From NCBI GenBank assembly GCA_027484985.1, contig JAIXRW010000005.1, positions 95,378-159,377 of the forward strand: a stretch of DNA of 64,000 bases, given 5' to 3'. A program made the translations under genes and the position numbers. This document shows positions 35,278 to 44,621 of this stretch, piece by piece. A model generated the notes under the pieces. It searched no databases. It saw only the letters and a list, made by a program, of their open reading frames with translations, and had not been told where the DNA came from. Numbering within the stretch: position 1 is the stretch's first letter; every line of letters starts with the position of its first letter. This DNA comes from Rhodobacter sp. Its GTDB lineage: Bacteria; Pseudomonadota; Alphaproteobacteria; Rhodobacterales; Rhodobacteraceae.

Positions 35278-35826
35278 TCAGGCCAGTTCCGACCCCGGCA
35301 TGGCGCTGGAGGAAAGCAGGTCGAACACATATTTCCCGACCGAGCGGAAGCAGACGACCGTATAGCCATTCCCCTGCTGCCAGAAGGCCGCCGCGACCTG
35401 TGCGGCGCGGGTGCGGCGCAACTCGCCCGGTTGCAGCGCCGCAAAATCGACGGGCGAGAGTTTCGCAAGGGCCTGCGCGGCCTTGTCGCCCTCGACACGG
35501 AAAACGGCGCGGGCATCCGACACATCGGCGGCAAGGAAATGCTGGCCTTTCAGCGCCGCGTTCAGTGTGGCGATGGCGGCCCCCGCCTGTGCATAGGGCA
35601 CCACGAGCAGGTATTCATCGGGGCTCATCCAGGCGCAGGCGCAATCGCCTGCAACCTCGATCCGCCGCGTGGCGGGAAGCGCCGTGCCGGTGACGGCTTT
35701 TACCGCATCGGCAAGGCCTGCCACATCTTTCGCCCGCAGCGTGACCATTCCCAGGGGGCCGATTTCGCGCACATTCGCAAAGCCGGTGAAGGAGGCGCCT
35801 CCAAGGGCGCTGACCGGTTCAGACAT
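35278..35826 (-). CDS. soxG: Sarcosine oxidase gamma subunit
   Basis: A 182-residue subunit of heterotetrameric sarcosine oxidase, related to a GcvT C-domain. Recognised from VREIGPLGMVTLRAKD, CACAWMSPDEYLLVV, HFLAADVSDARAVFRVEG and SVGKYVFDLLSSSAMPGSEL. The start MSEPVSALGG at 35826 is chosen, overlapping the soxA stop by 8 bases; 8 extra codons in the track lie inside soxA. Last gene of soxBDAG, ahead of the terminator. Confidence 0.9.
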   Translation of the reverse strand: MSEPVSALGGASFTGFANVREIGPLGMVTLRAKDVAGLADAVKAVTGTALPATRRIEVAGDCACAWMSPDEYLLVVPYAQAGAAIATLNAALKGQHFLAADVSDARAVFRVEGDKAAQALAKLSPVDFAALQPGELRRTRAAQVAAAFWQQGNGYTVVCFRSVGKYVFDLLSSSAMPGSELA

Positions 35827-38800
35827 TCTGCTTCTCCCCGTCCTTGTCATAGAAGACCGGATCGACGACCCGCGCCTTGAGCGTGCCCTTGACGCCGTTC
35901 TTTACCGTGCCGAATTCGACCACCTCGCCCATCCGCTTGGGCCCATGTTTGAGCAGGCCCATGGCGATGCCCTTTTTCAGCGTGGGCGAGAAGTAGGTCG
36001 AGGTGATGCGCCCCTGCACGTTGCGCTGGCCATTGGCGTTCAGGCCCGCATCGACCACGTAGGCCCCGTCGGGAATGACCGAACCGTCCAGCGCCTCGAA
36101 GCCCACCAGTTTCCAGCGGTCGGGGCTGGCGAGGTGGTTTCTTTGCTGGCCGCGCTTGCCGAGGAAGTCTTCCTTCTTCTTCGAGATTGCCCAGTCAAGG
36201 TTCAGGTCCTGCGGGATCACCGTGCCATCGGTTTCGTCGCCGATCATGATAAAGCCCTTTTCGGCCCGCATGATGTGCAAGGCTTCGGTGCCGTAGGGCA
36301 TGACGCCCAGATCGGCCCCCGCCTTTTGGCAAGCCTCCCAGAAGGCGAGGCCATGCGAGGCGGGAACGGCGATTTCATAGGACAGCTCGCCCGAGAACGA
36401 GATGCGATAGACACGGACGGGGAAGCCGCCAAGCGTGCCGTCCGCCCATTGCATGAAGGGCAGCGCCTCGCGCGAGACATCCATGCCGCCGAGTTTTTCG
36501 AGCAGTTGCCGCGCCTTGGGGCCGACGATGGCCACTTGGGCATATTGCTCGGTCACGTTGGCGGTATAGACCTTCCAGTCCCACCATTCGCATTGCAGCC
36601 AGTCTTCCATCCACGCATGGATGCGGTCTGCCCCGCCCGATGTGGTGTGGCACAGCCATGTGTCTTCGTCGATCCGCGCGACCACGCCGTCATCGGACAG
36701 GAAGCCCTGTTCGTTGCACATCAGGCCGTAGCGGCATTTGCCCACGGGAAGCGTGCTCATCACGCCGGTGTAGAGCATATCGAGGAAGCGGCCGGCATCG
36801 GGGCCCTTGACGATGATCTTGCCAAGGGTCGAGGCGTCGAGCATCCCGACATTCGTACGGGTGTTCAGCACCTCGCGGTGCACGGCCTGTGCATGGGTTT
36901 CGCCACTGCGCGGGAAGGTATAGGGGCGGCGCCACAGGCCCACGGGTTCGAAATAGGCGGCGTGCTGTTCGTGCCAGCCGTGGATCGGGGTGCGGCGCAG
37001 GGGCTGAAAGATGTCGCCCCGTGCCTCGCCCGCCAAGGCGCCAAGGGTGACGGGCGTGTAGGGCGGGCGGAAGGTGGTGGTGCCGACCTGCGGGATATCT
37101 TCGTTCAATGCCTGAGCAAGCACCGCCAAGCCATTGATGTTGGACAGTTTTCCCTGATCGGTCGCCATGCCAAGCGTGGTGTAGCGCTTGGTATGTTCGA
37201 CCGATTCATACCCTTCGCGCGCGGCAAGCTGGACGTCCGACACCTTTACGTCGTTCTGGTAGTCGAGCCACATCTTGGCTTTCAGCGCGGGGCCAGCGCC
37301 CTGCGGCATGATCCAGACCGCTTCCATCGCGGCCTCGGTCACGATGTCGGCCTGCGGGACGTTGCCGGATTTTGCAGCGATGCCAAGGGCTTGCAACGCG
37401 GCGCGGGCCTGCGTGTCGGCATCGGCCAAGGCAGCGGCGGTGGTCATCGCGCCATTGGCGATGCCTGCGGCATAGACCATCGCGCCGCCATCATGGTTGA
37501 TCGGGGGCTTGGCCGCATCGGGGCGGAAATGGGCGCTGACGGTATCCCAGACCAGCTTGCCGCCGCAATGGCTGTAAAGGTGGACGACAGGCGACCAGCC
37601 GCCCGACATGGCGATGGCGTCGCAAGCGATTTCATCGACCACGGCCCCTTCGCCCGCTTGCAGGCAGATCGAGACGCCGGTGACGCGCTTGCCGCCCAGA
37701 ACCTTGGCGACACCACGGCCAGCCTCGATCCGGATGCCCAGGGCGCGGGCCTTGGCGGGCAATTCGCCCGTCACATTGGCGCGGGCGTCGATGATGGCGG
37801 GAACCGACAGGCCTGCCTCGACCAGCGCGATGGCGGTGCGATAGGCATCGTCGTTATTCGTCACGACAACCGTGCGGTCACCGGGCGAGACGGCATAGTT
37901 CACCACATAGTCGCGGACCGAAGCGGCCAGCATCACACCGGGAATATCGTTGCCCGCAAAGGACAGCGGGCGTTCGATCGCCCCCGTGGCGGTCAGGATC
38001 TTGCCGGCGCGGATGCGCCACAGGCGGTGTTTCGGGCGGCCATCGCCGGGGGTGTGGTCGGCCACCTTTTCGTCGGCAAGAACATAGCCGTGGTCATAGA
38101 CGCCCGCGCCCATGGTGCGGATTTTCAGCGTGACGTTGGGCATGGCGGCAAGTTCGGCGACCGCAGCCTCGACCCAGTCACCGGCAGGCTTGCCGTCGAT
38201 CACCTCGGCATCGACCGGCGCACGGCCACCCCAGATGGCGGTCTGTTCCAGCACGATCACGCGGGCCCCCGAGCGGCCTGCCACGAGGGCGGCGTGCAAA
38301 CCGGCCACGCCGCCGCCCACGACCAGCAGGTCGCAAAAGGCATAGGCCTGTTCGTAGCGGTCGGCGTCGCGGTCCTTGGGCGCCTTGCCAAGGCCGGCCG
38401 ACTGCCGGATCACCGGTTCGAACACATGTTTCCAGAACGGGCGCGGGTGGATGAAGGTCTTGTAATAGAAGCCTGCGGGCAGGAAGCGGGCGACATAGTT
38501 GTTCACCACACCCACATCGTATTCGAGGCTGGGCCAGTGGTTCTGGCTGGTGGCTTCCAGCCCGTCAAACAGCTCGGTCGTGGTGGTGCGCTGGTTCGGT
38601 TCGAACCGGCCGCCACGGCCGAGGTTGACAAGGGCATTGGGTTCTTCCGGCCCTGCGGCGACGATGCCGCGCGGGCGGTGGTATTTGAACGAGCGGCCGA
38701 CCAGCATCTGGTCATTGGCCAGCAGGGCCGCGGCCAGCGTGTCGCCCTTGTAACCCTTCAACCGCTTGCCGTTGAAGGTGAATTCCTGCGAGGCGGAGCG

Positions 38801-38839
38801 GTCGATCAACCGGCCGCCCTTTGCGAGACGGGTGCTCAT
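35819..38839 (-). CDS. soxA: Sarcosine oxidase alpha subunit
   Basis: A 1006-residue subunit. The N-terminal third has a 2Fe-2S-like ferredoxin fold (GKRLKGYKGDTLAAALLAND) and an NAD-binding Rossmann domain (DLLVVGGGVAGLHAALVA); the C-terminal third is a tetrahydrofolate-binding GcvT domain (TLGKIIVKGPDAGRFLDMLY, then LPVGKCRYGLMCNEQGFLSD). With SoxB it demethylates sarcosine to glycine and H2O2, transferring the methyl as formaldehyde or 5,10-methylene-THF. The start at 38839 overlaps the soxD stop (ATGA). The 1058-residue plus-strand ORF here is its antisense shadow. Confidence 0.95.
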   Translation of the reverse strand: MSTRLAKGGRLIDRSASQEFTFNGKRLKGYKGDTLAAALLANDQMLVGRSFKYHRPRGIVAAGPEEPNALVNLGRGGRFEPNQRTTTTELFDGLEATSQNHWPSLEYDVGVVNNYVARFLPAGFYYKTFIHPRPFWKHVFEPVIRQSAGLGKAPKDRDADRYEQAYAFCDLLVVGGGVAGLHAALVAGRSGARVIVLEQTAIWGGRAPVDAEVIDGKPAGDWVEAAVAELAAMPNVTLKIRTMGAGVYDHGYVLADEKVADHTPGDGRPKHRLWRIRAGKILTATGAIERPLSFAGNDIPGVMLAASVRDYVVNYAVSPGDRTVVVTNNDDAYRTAIALVEAGLSVPAIIDARANVTGELPAKARALGIRIEAGRGVAKVLGGKRVTGVSICLQAGEGAVVDEIACDAIAMSGGWSPVVHLYSHCGGKLVWDTVSAHFRPDAAKPPINHDGGAMVYAAGIANGAMTTAAALADADTQARAALQALGIAAKSGNVPQADIVTEAAMEAVWIMPQGAGPALKAKMWLDYQNDVKVSDVQLAAREGYESVEHTKRYTTLGMATDQGKLSNINGLAVLAQALNEDIPQVGTTTFRPPYTPVTLGALAGEARGDIFQPLRRTPIHGWHEQHAAYFEPVGLWRRPYTFPRSGETHAQAVHREVLNTRTNVGMLDASTLGKIIVKGPDAGRFLDMLYTGVMSTLPVGKCRYGLMCNEQGFLSDDGVVARIDEDTWLCHTTSGGADRIHAWMEDWLQCEWWDWKVYTANVTEQYAQVAIVGPKARQLLEKLGGMDVSREALPFMQWADGTLGGFPVRVYRISFSGELSYEIAVPASHGLAFWEACQKAGADLGVMPYGTEALHIMRAEKGFIMIGDETDGTVIPQDLNLDWAISKKKEDFLGKRGQQRNHLASPDRWKLVGFEALDGSVIPDGAYVVDAGLNANGQRNVQGRITSTYFSPTLKKGIAMGLLKHGPKRMGEVVEFGTVKNGVKGTLKARVVDPVFYDKDGEKQNV

Positions 38840-39159
38840 TTGTAACCCTTCCAGTCGGGCCGCTTGGCCTTGATCTTCGCCACCAGATCGGCGGGCGGTT
38901 CGGATGATTGCGCGGGATAAGTGCCGAACACTTCCAGCGTTGCAGTGCAGCGGGCAGCAAGGAACCACTTGCCGCAGCCATAGGCATGGCGCCAGCGTTC
39001 GAAATGCACGCCCTTGGGGTTCTTGCGGGCGAACATGTAGCTTTCGAACTCTTCATCGGTCGAGCCGGGGCCGAAGCGTTTGAGATGCGCTTCGTAGCCG
39101 GGCGAAAGCTCGGTCTCTTCGGCCTTTACGCCGCAATAGGGACATTCAAGAATGAGCAT
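38836..39159 (-). CDS. soxD: Sarcosine oxidase delta subunit
   Basis: A 107-residue zinc subunit: CPYCG near the N-terminus and WRHAYGCGKWFLAARC supply the Cys/Cys and His/Cys ligands of the SoxD zinc site, and RKNPKGVHFERW is the usual conserved segment. It follows soxB after a 96-base gap occupied by two palindromes, and overlaps soxA by ATGA. Confidence 0.93.
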   Translation of the reverse strand: MLILECPYCGVKAEETELSPGYEAHLKRFGPGSTDEEFESYMFARKNPKGVHFERWRHAYGCGKWFLAARCTATLEVFGTYPAQSSEPPADLVAKIKAKRPDWKGYK

Positions 39160-39187
39160 GGTCGCGCTCCATTTCAGCGGTCACACC

Positions 39188-39233
39188 GCAAAAGTTTTCG
39201 AAAACTTTTGCAAATTCCTTCGAAGGAATTTGC
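39188..39233. repeat. Tandem double palindrome centred on TTCGAA, soxB-soxD gap
   Basis: Two perfect 24-base palindromes, 39188-39211 and 39210-39233, share the bases GC. The first is built from GCAAAAGTTTTCGAA and its mirror, the second from GCAAATTCCTTCGAA and its mirror, so both have TTCGAA at the centre. A related arrangement with TTCGTACGAA centres lies at 56370. In the transcript the region could form two adjacent hairpins between co-transcribed genes. Confidence 0.75.
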
Positions 39234-39255
39234 GTCTCCATTCCGTTGGCTTGCA

Positions 39256-40503
39256 TCAATGGGCCACCCCTGCCGCCACCGATTCGTCGATGAACTGGCC
39301 TTCCTTGAAGCGCCACATGCTGAAATCGGCGGCCAGCGGGCCGGGTTCGCCCTTGGCCATCAACTCGGCCATGGCCCAGCCTGAACCGGGGATCGCTTTG
39401 AACCCGCCGGTGCCCCAGCCGCAGTTCATGAAGCAGTTGCCGAGCGGGGTTTTCGAGATGATGGGCGAGCGGTCGCCGGTCATATCGACGATCCCGCCCC
39501 ATTGGCGCAGCATTTTCAGGCGGCTGATCATCGGGAAGGTTTCGATCAGCGCGCGCAGGGTTTCCTCGATATGGTGGAAAGACCCGCGCTGGGTGAAGTT
39601 GTTGAAGCCGTCGGTGCCGCCGCCGATCACCATCTCGCCCTTGTCGGATTGCGACATGTAGCCGTGCACGGTGTTGGCCATGACGACCACATCCATGCAG
39701 GGTTTGATGGGTTCCGAAACGAGGGCCTGAAGCGCCACAGCCTCGACCGGCAGGCGGAAGCCTGCCATGTCGGCCACCTGCCCCGAATGGCCTGCCACCA
39801 CGATGCCGAGTTTCTTGCAGCCGATGAAGCCCTTGGTCGTGTCGATGCCGGTGACATTGCCGTTTTCGGAACGGACGCCCTTCACCTCGCATTGCTGGAT
39901 GATGTCCATGCCCATGTCGGAACAGGCGCGGGCATAGCCCCAAGCGACCGCGTCATGGCGTGCGGTGCCGCCGCGTGCCTGGTAAAGCGCGCCCAGAACC
40001 GGATAGCGCGGCCCGTCGATATTGATGATCGGCACCAGTTCCTTGACGCGGGCGGGTTCGATCCATTCGGTCTCGACCCCTTGCAGCGCGTTGGCGTGCA
40101 CGGTGCGCAGGTAGCCCCGCACTTCGTGATGGGTTTGGGCCAGCATCAGCAGGCCACGGGGGCTGAACATGACGTTGTAGTTCAGGTCCTGTGACAGCGT
40201 CTCATAAAGGCTGCGGGCTTTTTCATAGATCGCGGCCGAGGGGTCTTGCAGATAGTTCGACCGGATGATCGTGGTGTTGCGGCCGGTGTTGCCGCCGCCC
40301 AGCCAGCCCTTTTCGATCACCGCGACATTGGTGATGCCGAAATTCTTGCCAAGGTAATAGGCCGAGGCGAGCCCGTGGCCGCCCGCGCCGATGATGATGG
40401 CATCATAGTGCTTCTTCGGTTCAGGGCTGCGCCAGGCGCGTTCCCAGCCGCTATGGTGGCGCATCGCTTCGCGGGCGATGGCAAAGACGGAATAGCGTTT
40501 CAT
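39256..40503 (-). CDS. soxB: Sarcosine oxidase beta subunit
   Basis: A 415-residue flavoprotein of the DAO family holding the sarcosine oxidation site. The Rossmann motif is YDAIIIGAGGHGLASAYYLG, then VIEKGWLGGGNTGRNTTIIR near the covalent FMN/FAD region, with the substrate loop HHIEETLRALIETFP and GWGTGGFKAIPGSG at the C-terminus. The ATG at 40503 is preceded by GGGAGAGAGA. First gene of soxBDAG, divergent from ccmI. No glyA, purU or folD lies next to the operon in this window. Confidence 0.95.
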   Translation of the reverse strand: MKRYSVFAIAREAMRHHSGWERAWRSPEPKKHYDAIIIGAGGHGLASAYYLGKNFGITNVAVIEKGWLGGGNTGRNTTIIRSNYLQDPSAAIYEKARSLYETLSQDLNYNVMFSPRGLLMLAQTHHEVRGYLRTVHANALQGVETEWIEPARVKELVPIINIDGPRYPVLGALYQARGGTARHDAVAWGYARACSDMGMDIIQQCEVKGVRSENGNVTGIDTTKGFIGCKKLGIVVAGHSGQVADMAGFRLPVEAVALQALVSEPIKPCMDVVVMANTVHGYMSQSDKGEMVIGGGTDGFNNFTQRGSFHHIEETLRALIETFPMISRLKMLRQWGGIVDMTGDRSPIISKTPLGNCFMNCGWGTGGFKAIPGSGWAMAELMAKGEPGPLAADFSMWRFKEGQFIDESVAAGVAH

Positions 40504-40641
40504 GGTCTCTCTCCCGTGGCGCCGTGTTCTTGCGTCGCTTTTGACCCGAGTGACGGTTTGCGGCCAGACGTGCAAGCGGCACAATCGGGAAATTTGCGAC
40601 AGAATGCGCGACAAAGCGCAGCGGGGCGGGGCTTTGCGTCA

Positions 40642-40679
40642 CTTTCGCGTCGGGCGGGCTTTTTCCGCCGTCGCGAAAG
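40642..40679. other. Long imperfect hairpin in soxB-ccmI divergent region
   Basis: CTTTCGCG(T)CGGGCGG pairs with CCGCC(G)TCGCGAAAG around GCTTTTT, giving a stem of about 14 pairs. It sits 52 bases before the ccmI start and 138 bases before soxB. The rest of the 228-base gap shows no other recognisable site. It might be a leader hairpin or an operator; neither is established. Confidence 0.5.
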
Positions 40680-40731
40680 GATTAGATGGGCGCCAAGGGC
40701 CCCGGATGCGGGCCGGGGGATCGGATCGCGG

Positions 40732-41946
40732 ATGGACAACTGGCAGTTCTGGCTTGCAGCGGCGGCGATGGGCCTTGCGGTGGTGGCGGCAATGATGCGG
40801 ACCGCGGTGCGGGCGCGGGCCGATCTGGTGCCCGCAGCCGCCTATGACATGCAGGTGTACCGCGACCAGTTGCGCGATGTGGACCGTGATCTTGCCCGCG
40901 GCACGTTGGCCGTGGACGAGGCACAGCGCCTGCGCGCCGAAATCTCGCGCCGGCTGCTTGAGGCGGATCGGGCGGCGCAGGCGGCGGCGGGGCGCGCGCC
41001 CGCGGGCCATGGCCGCTGGATCGCTGCGGCGCTGGTGGTGCCGCTGATCGGGGGGGCCTATCTGCTGTATGACCGGATCGGGGCGCCGGGCTATCCCGAT
41101 CTGCCGCTTTCGGAGCGGCTGGCCATGTCGCAAGAGCTTTATGCCAATCGCCCCAAGCAGGCCGAGATGGAAGCCAAGGCGCCCAAGCCCGAGGCAGGCC
41201 CCGTTGATCCCGCCTTTGCCAAGCTGATGGACGAATTGCGCGCTGCGATGAAAGCCCGCCCCGATGACCAGCGCGGGTTGGAATTGCTGGCGTCGAACGA
41301 GGCGCGTCTGGGCAACCTGACCGCCGCACGCGAGGCGATGGAGCGGCTGATCGCGCTGAAGGGTGCGGCGGCAAAGGCCGAGGACCACGCCGCCCTTGCC
41401 GAACTGATGGTGATGGCGGCGGGGGGGCTGGTATCGCCCGAGGCCGAGGCCGAACTGGACAAGGCGTTGAAGCTGGATGCGGCCAATGCGACGGCGCGCT
41501 ACTATTATGGCCTGATGGCCGCGCAGGTGGGGCGGTTTGACCGCACCTTTGCGTTGTGGCAACCGCTGCTGGACGGGCCTGCCGATGCGCCGTGGATGGC
41601 ACCGGTGCGCGCCCAGATCGAGGATGTGGCGATGCGGGCGGGCATCGACTTTACCCTGCCCGATGCCAAGGGCCCCGATGCGGGCGCCATGGCGGCAGCG
41701 CAGGACATGACGCCCGAGGAACGCCAGCAGATGATAACGGGCATGGTGGCGCAACTGTCCGACCGTCTGGCAACCGAGGGCGGACCGGTCGAGGATTGGG
41801 CGAAACTTGTCACCTCGCTGGGCGTTTTGGGCCGCAAGGACGAGGCGCAGAAGATTTATGCCGAGGCGCTGACGAAATTCGAAGGCCGCGCCAGTGAACA
41901 GAGTTTCCTGAAAGAGGCGGCGGTGAATGCGGGGCTGACCCCGTGA
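40732..41946 (+). CDS. ccmI: Cytochrome c maturation protein CcmI
   Basis: A 404-residue membrane protein delivering apocytochrome c to the CcmFH heme ligation complex. Two membrane segments ([17 protein letters not shown] and [18 protein letters not shown]) flank the CcmI-1 loop with its leucine-zipper-like helix ([20 protein letters not shown]), followed by a periplasmic CcmI-2 domain with TPR-like helices ([20 protein letters not shown]). The ATG at 40732 begins MDNWQFW; the ORF track extends into the sox promoter region. Its stop overlaps ruvX (GTGA). Other ccm genes are not in the window. Confidence 0.9.
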   Translation: MDNWQFWLAAAAMGLAVVAAMMRTAVRARADLVPAAAYDMQVYRDQLRDVDRDLARGTLAVDEAQRLRAEISRRLLEADRAAQAAAGRAPAGHGRWIAAALVVPLIGGAYLLYDRIGAPGYPDLPLSERLAMSQELYANRPKQAEMEAKAPKPEAGPVDPAFAKLMDELRAAMKARPDDQRGLELLASNEARLGNLTAAREAMERLIALKGAAAKAEDHAALAELMVMAAGGLVSPEAEAELDKALKLDAANATARYYYGLMAAQVGRFDRTFALWQPLLDGPADAPWMAPVRAQIEDVAMRAGIDFTLPDAKGPDAGAMAAAQDMTPEERQQMITGMVAQLSDRLATEGGPVEDWAKLVTSLGVLGRKDEAQKIYAEALTKFEGRASEQSFLKEAAVNAGLTP

Positions 41947-42428
41947 TCATCGAGAATATCCCCGATTTCGCCGCCATCCTGCCGCCCAACCGCGCCATTG
42001 CGGGGCTGGATTTCGGGGACAAGACCATTGGCGTGGCGATCAGCGATCTGCGCCGTTCGGTCGCCACCCCGACCGAGGTGATCCGCCGCGTGAAATTCAC
42101 GATCGACGCGGCAGCCTTGCTTGAGATTTGCCGCCAGCGCGACATTCGCGGGCTGGTGCTGGGCCTGCCCTTGAACATGGATGGCAGCGAAGGCCCCCGC
42201 GTGCAGGCGACCCGTGCCTTTGCCCGCAATCTGACGCGGCTGACCGAACTGCCCATCACCTATTGGGATGAGCGTCTGTCCACCGTTGCGGCAGAAAGAT
42301 CACTGATCGAGGCGGATACGTCGCGCAAGCGTCGCAAAGAGGTGATCGATCAGGTCGCGGCGGGCTATATCCTGCAAGGGGCCCTTGACCGGATGGGCCA
42401 TCTTGCCCGCAATGGAGAGCCGTCGTGA
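41943..42428 (+). CDS. ruvX: RuvX/YqgF family Holliday-junction resolvase-like protein
   Basis: A 161-residue RNase H-fold nuclease implicated in 16S rRNA 5'-end maturation and DNA junction resolution. Seen: [17 protein letters not shown] (first catalytic Asp), [17 protein letters not shown], and [15 protein letters not shown] (DERxS motif), with a final [16 protein letters not shown]. It starts at GTG in a GTGA overlap with ccmI and ends in a GTGA overlap with the DUF1289 gene. Confidence 0.93.
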   Translation: MIIENIPDFAAILPPNRAIAGLDFGDKTIGVAISDLRRSVATPTEVIRRVKFTIDAAALLEICRQRDIRGLVLGLPLNMDGSEGPRVQATRAFARNLTRLTELPITYWDERLSTVAAERSLIEADTSRKRRKEVIDQVAAGYILQGALDRMGHLARNGEPS

Positions 42429-42652
42429 CAGGGGATGTCTGGCAGAGGGACGAGGTGCAATCGCCCTGCGTCAAGCTGTGCACCATCCATCCGGCCGAAC
42501 GGCTATGCGTGGGCTGTTATCGCACCATCGACGAAATCAGCCAGTGGTCGCGCATGACCCCCGAAGCGCGGGCCGAGATCATGGCCGAGCTTCCCACCCG
42601 CGCCCCGCGCCTGCAAAAGCGCCGTGGCGGGCGTATGGGGCGGCTGGGCTGA
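42425..42652 (+). CDS. DUF1289 Fe-S-type Cys-rich small protein
   Basis: A 75-residue protein with the DUF1289 signature [20 protein letters not shown] followed by [17 protein letters not shown]; four Cys (CxxxC...CxxC) probably bind a metal or Fe-S cluster. GTG start overlapping the ruvX stop (GTGA). The C-terminus is basic (KRRGGRMGR). Its function is unknown. Confidence 0.88.
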   Translation: MTGDVWQRDEVQSPCVKLCTIHPAERLCVGCYRTIDEISQWSRMTPEARAEIMAELPTRAPRLQKRRGGRMGRLG

Positions 42653-42690
42653 ACCTTTCGGGCTGAACCGGCGGCGCCCCGCACCGCACA

Positions 42691-42714
42691 GCGCCCCGCA
42701 AGGGAAAGGGGCGC
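42691..42714. other. Hairpin between convergent genes (possible terminator)
   Basis: GCGCCCC and GGGGCGC are separated by 10 bases in the 101-base gap between the convergent DUF1289 gene and the ABC binding-protein gene. No U-run follows on either strand, so it is only a possible terminator. Confidence 0.35.
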
Positions 42715-42753
42715 GACCTGCGCCGCGCCCCCGCCCTTATTGCCGCGAAACGC

Positions 42754-43725
42754 TTACTTCAAAGCTTCGTCGGTGATCGCATGCGTCCATGCGCCTTCGG
42801 GTTCCTTGGTGATGACCGGGTCAGAACCGCCCGACATCAGCGCCGCCACGGTGCGCTTGTAATCGGCCTCGTCCAGCGCGCCGTTCGATCCGGCGGTCAG
42901 CTTGGCGATTTCGCCCATCATGCGCTTCTGGTGCTGTTCGGTCTGGGCGCCGGTTTCATCGTTTTCAAGCACGATCATCGCGGCTTCATCCGAATTCGCC
43001 TCGGCGTATTTCCAGCCCTTCATCGAGGCGCGGACGAACTTGACCATCTTTTCCTTGAAGGCAGGATCGGCAAGCTTGTCTTCCATGACATAAAGGCCGT
43101 CTTCCAGCGTGGCGACGCCTTCGTCTTCATACTTGAAGGTGATCAGGTCTTCGGGCTTTACGCCCGCATCGATCACCTGCCAGTATTCGTTATAGGTCAT
43201 GGTCGAGATGCAGGCCGCCTGCTTTTGCAGCAGGGGATCGACGTTGAAGCCCTGCTTGAGCACGGTCACATCGGTGCCATCGGTCTTGAGACCCAGCTTG
43301 TTCATCCAGTTCAGGAAGGGGTATTCGTTGCCGCCGAACCAGACGCCCAGCGTCTTGCCCTTGAAATCGGCAGGGGTGGTTACGCCCGATTCTTTCAGGC
43401 AGGTCAGCATCATGCCCGAGGATTTGAACGGCTGGGCGATGTTGACCAGCGCCAGACCCTTTTCGCGCGCGGCCAAGGCCGAAGGCATCCAGTCCACCAC
43501 CACATCGGCACCGCCACCGGCTATCACCTGCGTGGGGGCAACGTCCGGCCCGCCCGGAAGGATGGTGACATTCAGGCCCTCTTCTTCATAAAAGCCCTTG
43601 TCCTTGGCCACGTAATAGCCCGCGAACTGGGCCTGCGTGACCCATTTCAGTTGCAGCGTCACATCTTCGGCCCACGCGGCCCCGCCAACGAGGGCCATCG
43701 CGGCCCCGAGCAACAATTTCTTCAT
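42754..43725 (-). CDS. NMT1/THI5-type ABC transporter substrate-binding protein (pyrimidine-related)
   Basis: A 323-residue periplasmic protein. The signal peptide MKKLLLGAAMALVGGAAWA is followed by EDVTLQLKWVTQAQFAGYYV, the hallmark of NMT1/THI5 proteins binding pyrimidine or thiamine-precursor-like ligands. Further motifs are GGADVVVDWMPSALAAREKG and GVWFGGNEYPFLNWM. The start at 43725 has GGAGG upstream. Last gene of a six-gene minus-strand importer cluster. Given the pyrimidine-degradation genes next door, uracil or thymine or a derivative is the likely ligand; this is inference. Confidence 0.88.
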   Translation of the reverse strand: MKKLLLGAAMALVGGAAWAEDVTLQLKWVTQAQFAGYYVAKDKGFYEEEGLNVTILPGGPDVAPTQVIAGGGADVVVDWMPSALAAREKGLALVNIAQPFKSSGMMLTCLKESGVTTPADFKGKTLGVWFGGNEYPFLNWMNKLGLKTDGTDVTVLKQGFNVDPLLQKQAACISTMTYNEYWQVIDAGVKPEDLITFKYEDEGVATLEDGLYVMEDKLADPAFKEKMVKFVRASMKGWKYAEANSDEAAMIVLENDETGAQTEQHQKRMMGEIAKLTAGSNGALDEADYKRTVAALMSGGSDPVITKEPEGAWTHAITDEALK

Positions 43726-43775
43726 CCTCAACCTCCGTGTTGATGCGGCCCGGTTCGTCCGGTGCCGTCCTTGCT

Positions 43776-44621
43776 TCAAACCCTTTGTGACGGGTGCCAG
43801 AAGGTCACCCGTTTCTCGATCAGCGCGACCAGCCCATAAAAAGCCGATCCCGCCACTGCCGCAACGGCAATTTCGGCCCAAACCATATCAAGGCCAAGGC
43901 GCCCGACCTCGGCCGTGATGCGAAAACCCATGCCGACGATGGGGCTGCCGAAAAATTCGGCAACGATGGCCCCGATCAGGGCCAAGGTGGTAGCGATTTT
44001 CAGCCCGTTGAAGACAAAGGGCATGGCGGCGGGCAGGCGCAGTTTCAGCAGCGATTGCCAGTAGCTGGCACCCCATGTCGCCATCAGGTCGCGCTGCATG
44101 CGTTCGGATGCGGCCAAGCCCGCCACGGTGTTCACCAGAACGGGGAAGAACACCATCACCACCACGACCGCCGCCTTCGAATGCCAGTCGAAACCGAACC
44201 ACATCACCAGAATCGGCGCGATGCCGACGATGGGCAGGGCGGCGACGAAATTGCCCACCGGCAGCAGGCCGCGTTGCAAAAAGGGCGAGCGGTCGATGGC
44301 GATGGCGGTCAGGAAGGCCGCCGAACAGCCGATGGCATAGCCCGACAAGGCGCCTTTCACGAAGGTCTGGCGGAAATCGGCCCAAAGGGTCGGCCCTTCG
44401 GTCGCGATGCGCGCGGCGATGGCGCTTGGCGGGGGCAGGATTACCCCCGGCACACCAAGGCCGCGCACCACGCCTTCCCACAAAACCAGCAAAGCGATGC
44501 CGAACAAGGCGGGCACCAGCAGCCGCCCCGCCCGATGCGCCATAAGTGGCGAATGCGACAGGCGCACATTCACCGCCCAAGCGGCCAGCCAGAAGGCAAT
44601 TGCGCCAAGAACCCAGATCAT
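43776..44621 (-). CDS. ABC transporter permease (SsuC/TauC-like)
   Basis: A 281-residue BPD-type permease with about six membrane segments. The EAA loop is AASERMQRDLMATWGASYWQ; also seen are VAALPIVGIAPILVMWFG and NGLKIATTLALIGAIVAEFF. The ATG at 44621 overlaps the stop of the other permease (ATGA). It pairs with the upstream permease as a heterodimer in the NMT1-type importer. Confidence 0.9.
   Translation of the reverse strand: MIWVLGAIAFWLAAWAVNVRLSHSPLMAHRAGRLLVPALFGIALLVLWEGVVRGLGVPGVILPPPSAIAARIATEGPTLWADFRQTFVKGALSGYAIGCSAAFLTAIAIDRSPFLQRGLLPVGNFVAALPIVGIAPILVMWFGFDWHSKAAVVVVMVFFPVLVNTVAGLAASERMQRDLMATWGASYWQSLLKLRLPAAMPFVFNGLKIATTLALIGAIVAEFFGSPIVGMGFRITAEVGRLGLDMVWAEIAVAAVAGSAFYGLVALIEKRVTFWHPSQRV

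Noticed and set aside
35669-38845. 1058-residue plus-strand ORF
   Set aside because: Antisense shadow of soxA. Its composition is Gly/His/Arg-rich with no recognisable domain, whereas the minus strand gives a full SoxA.
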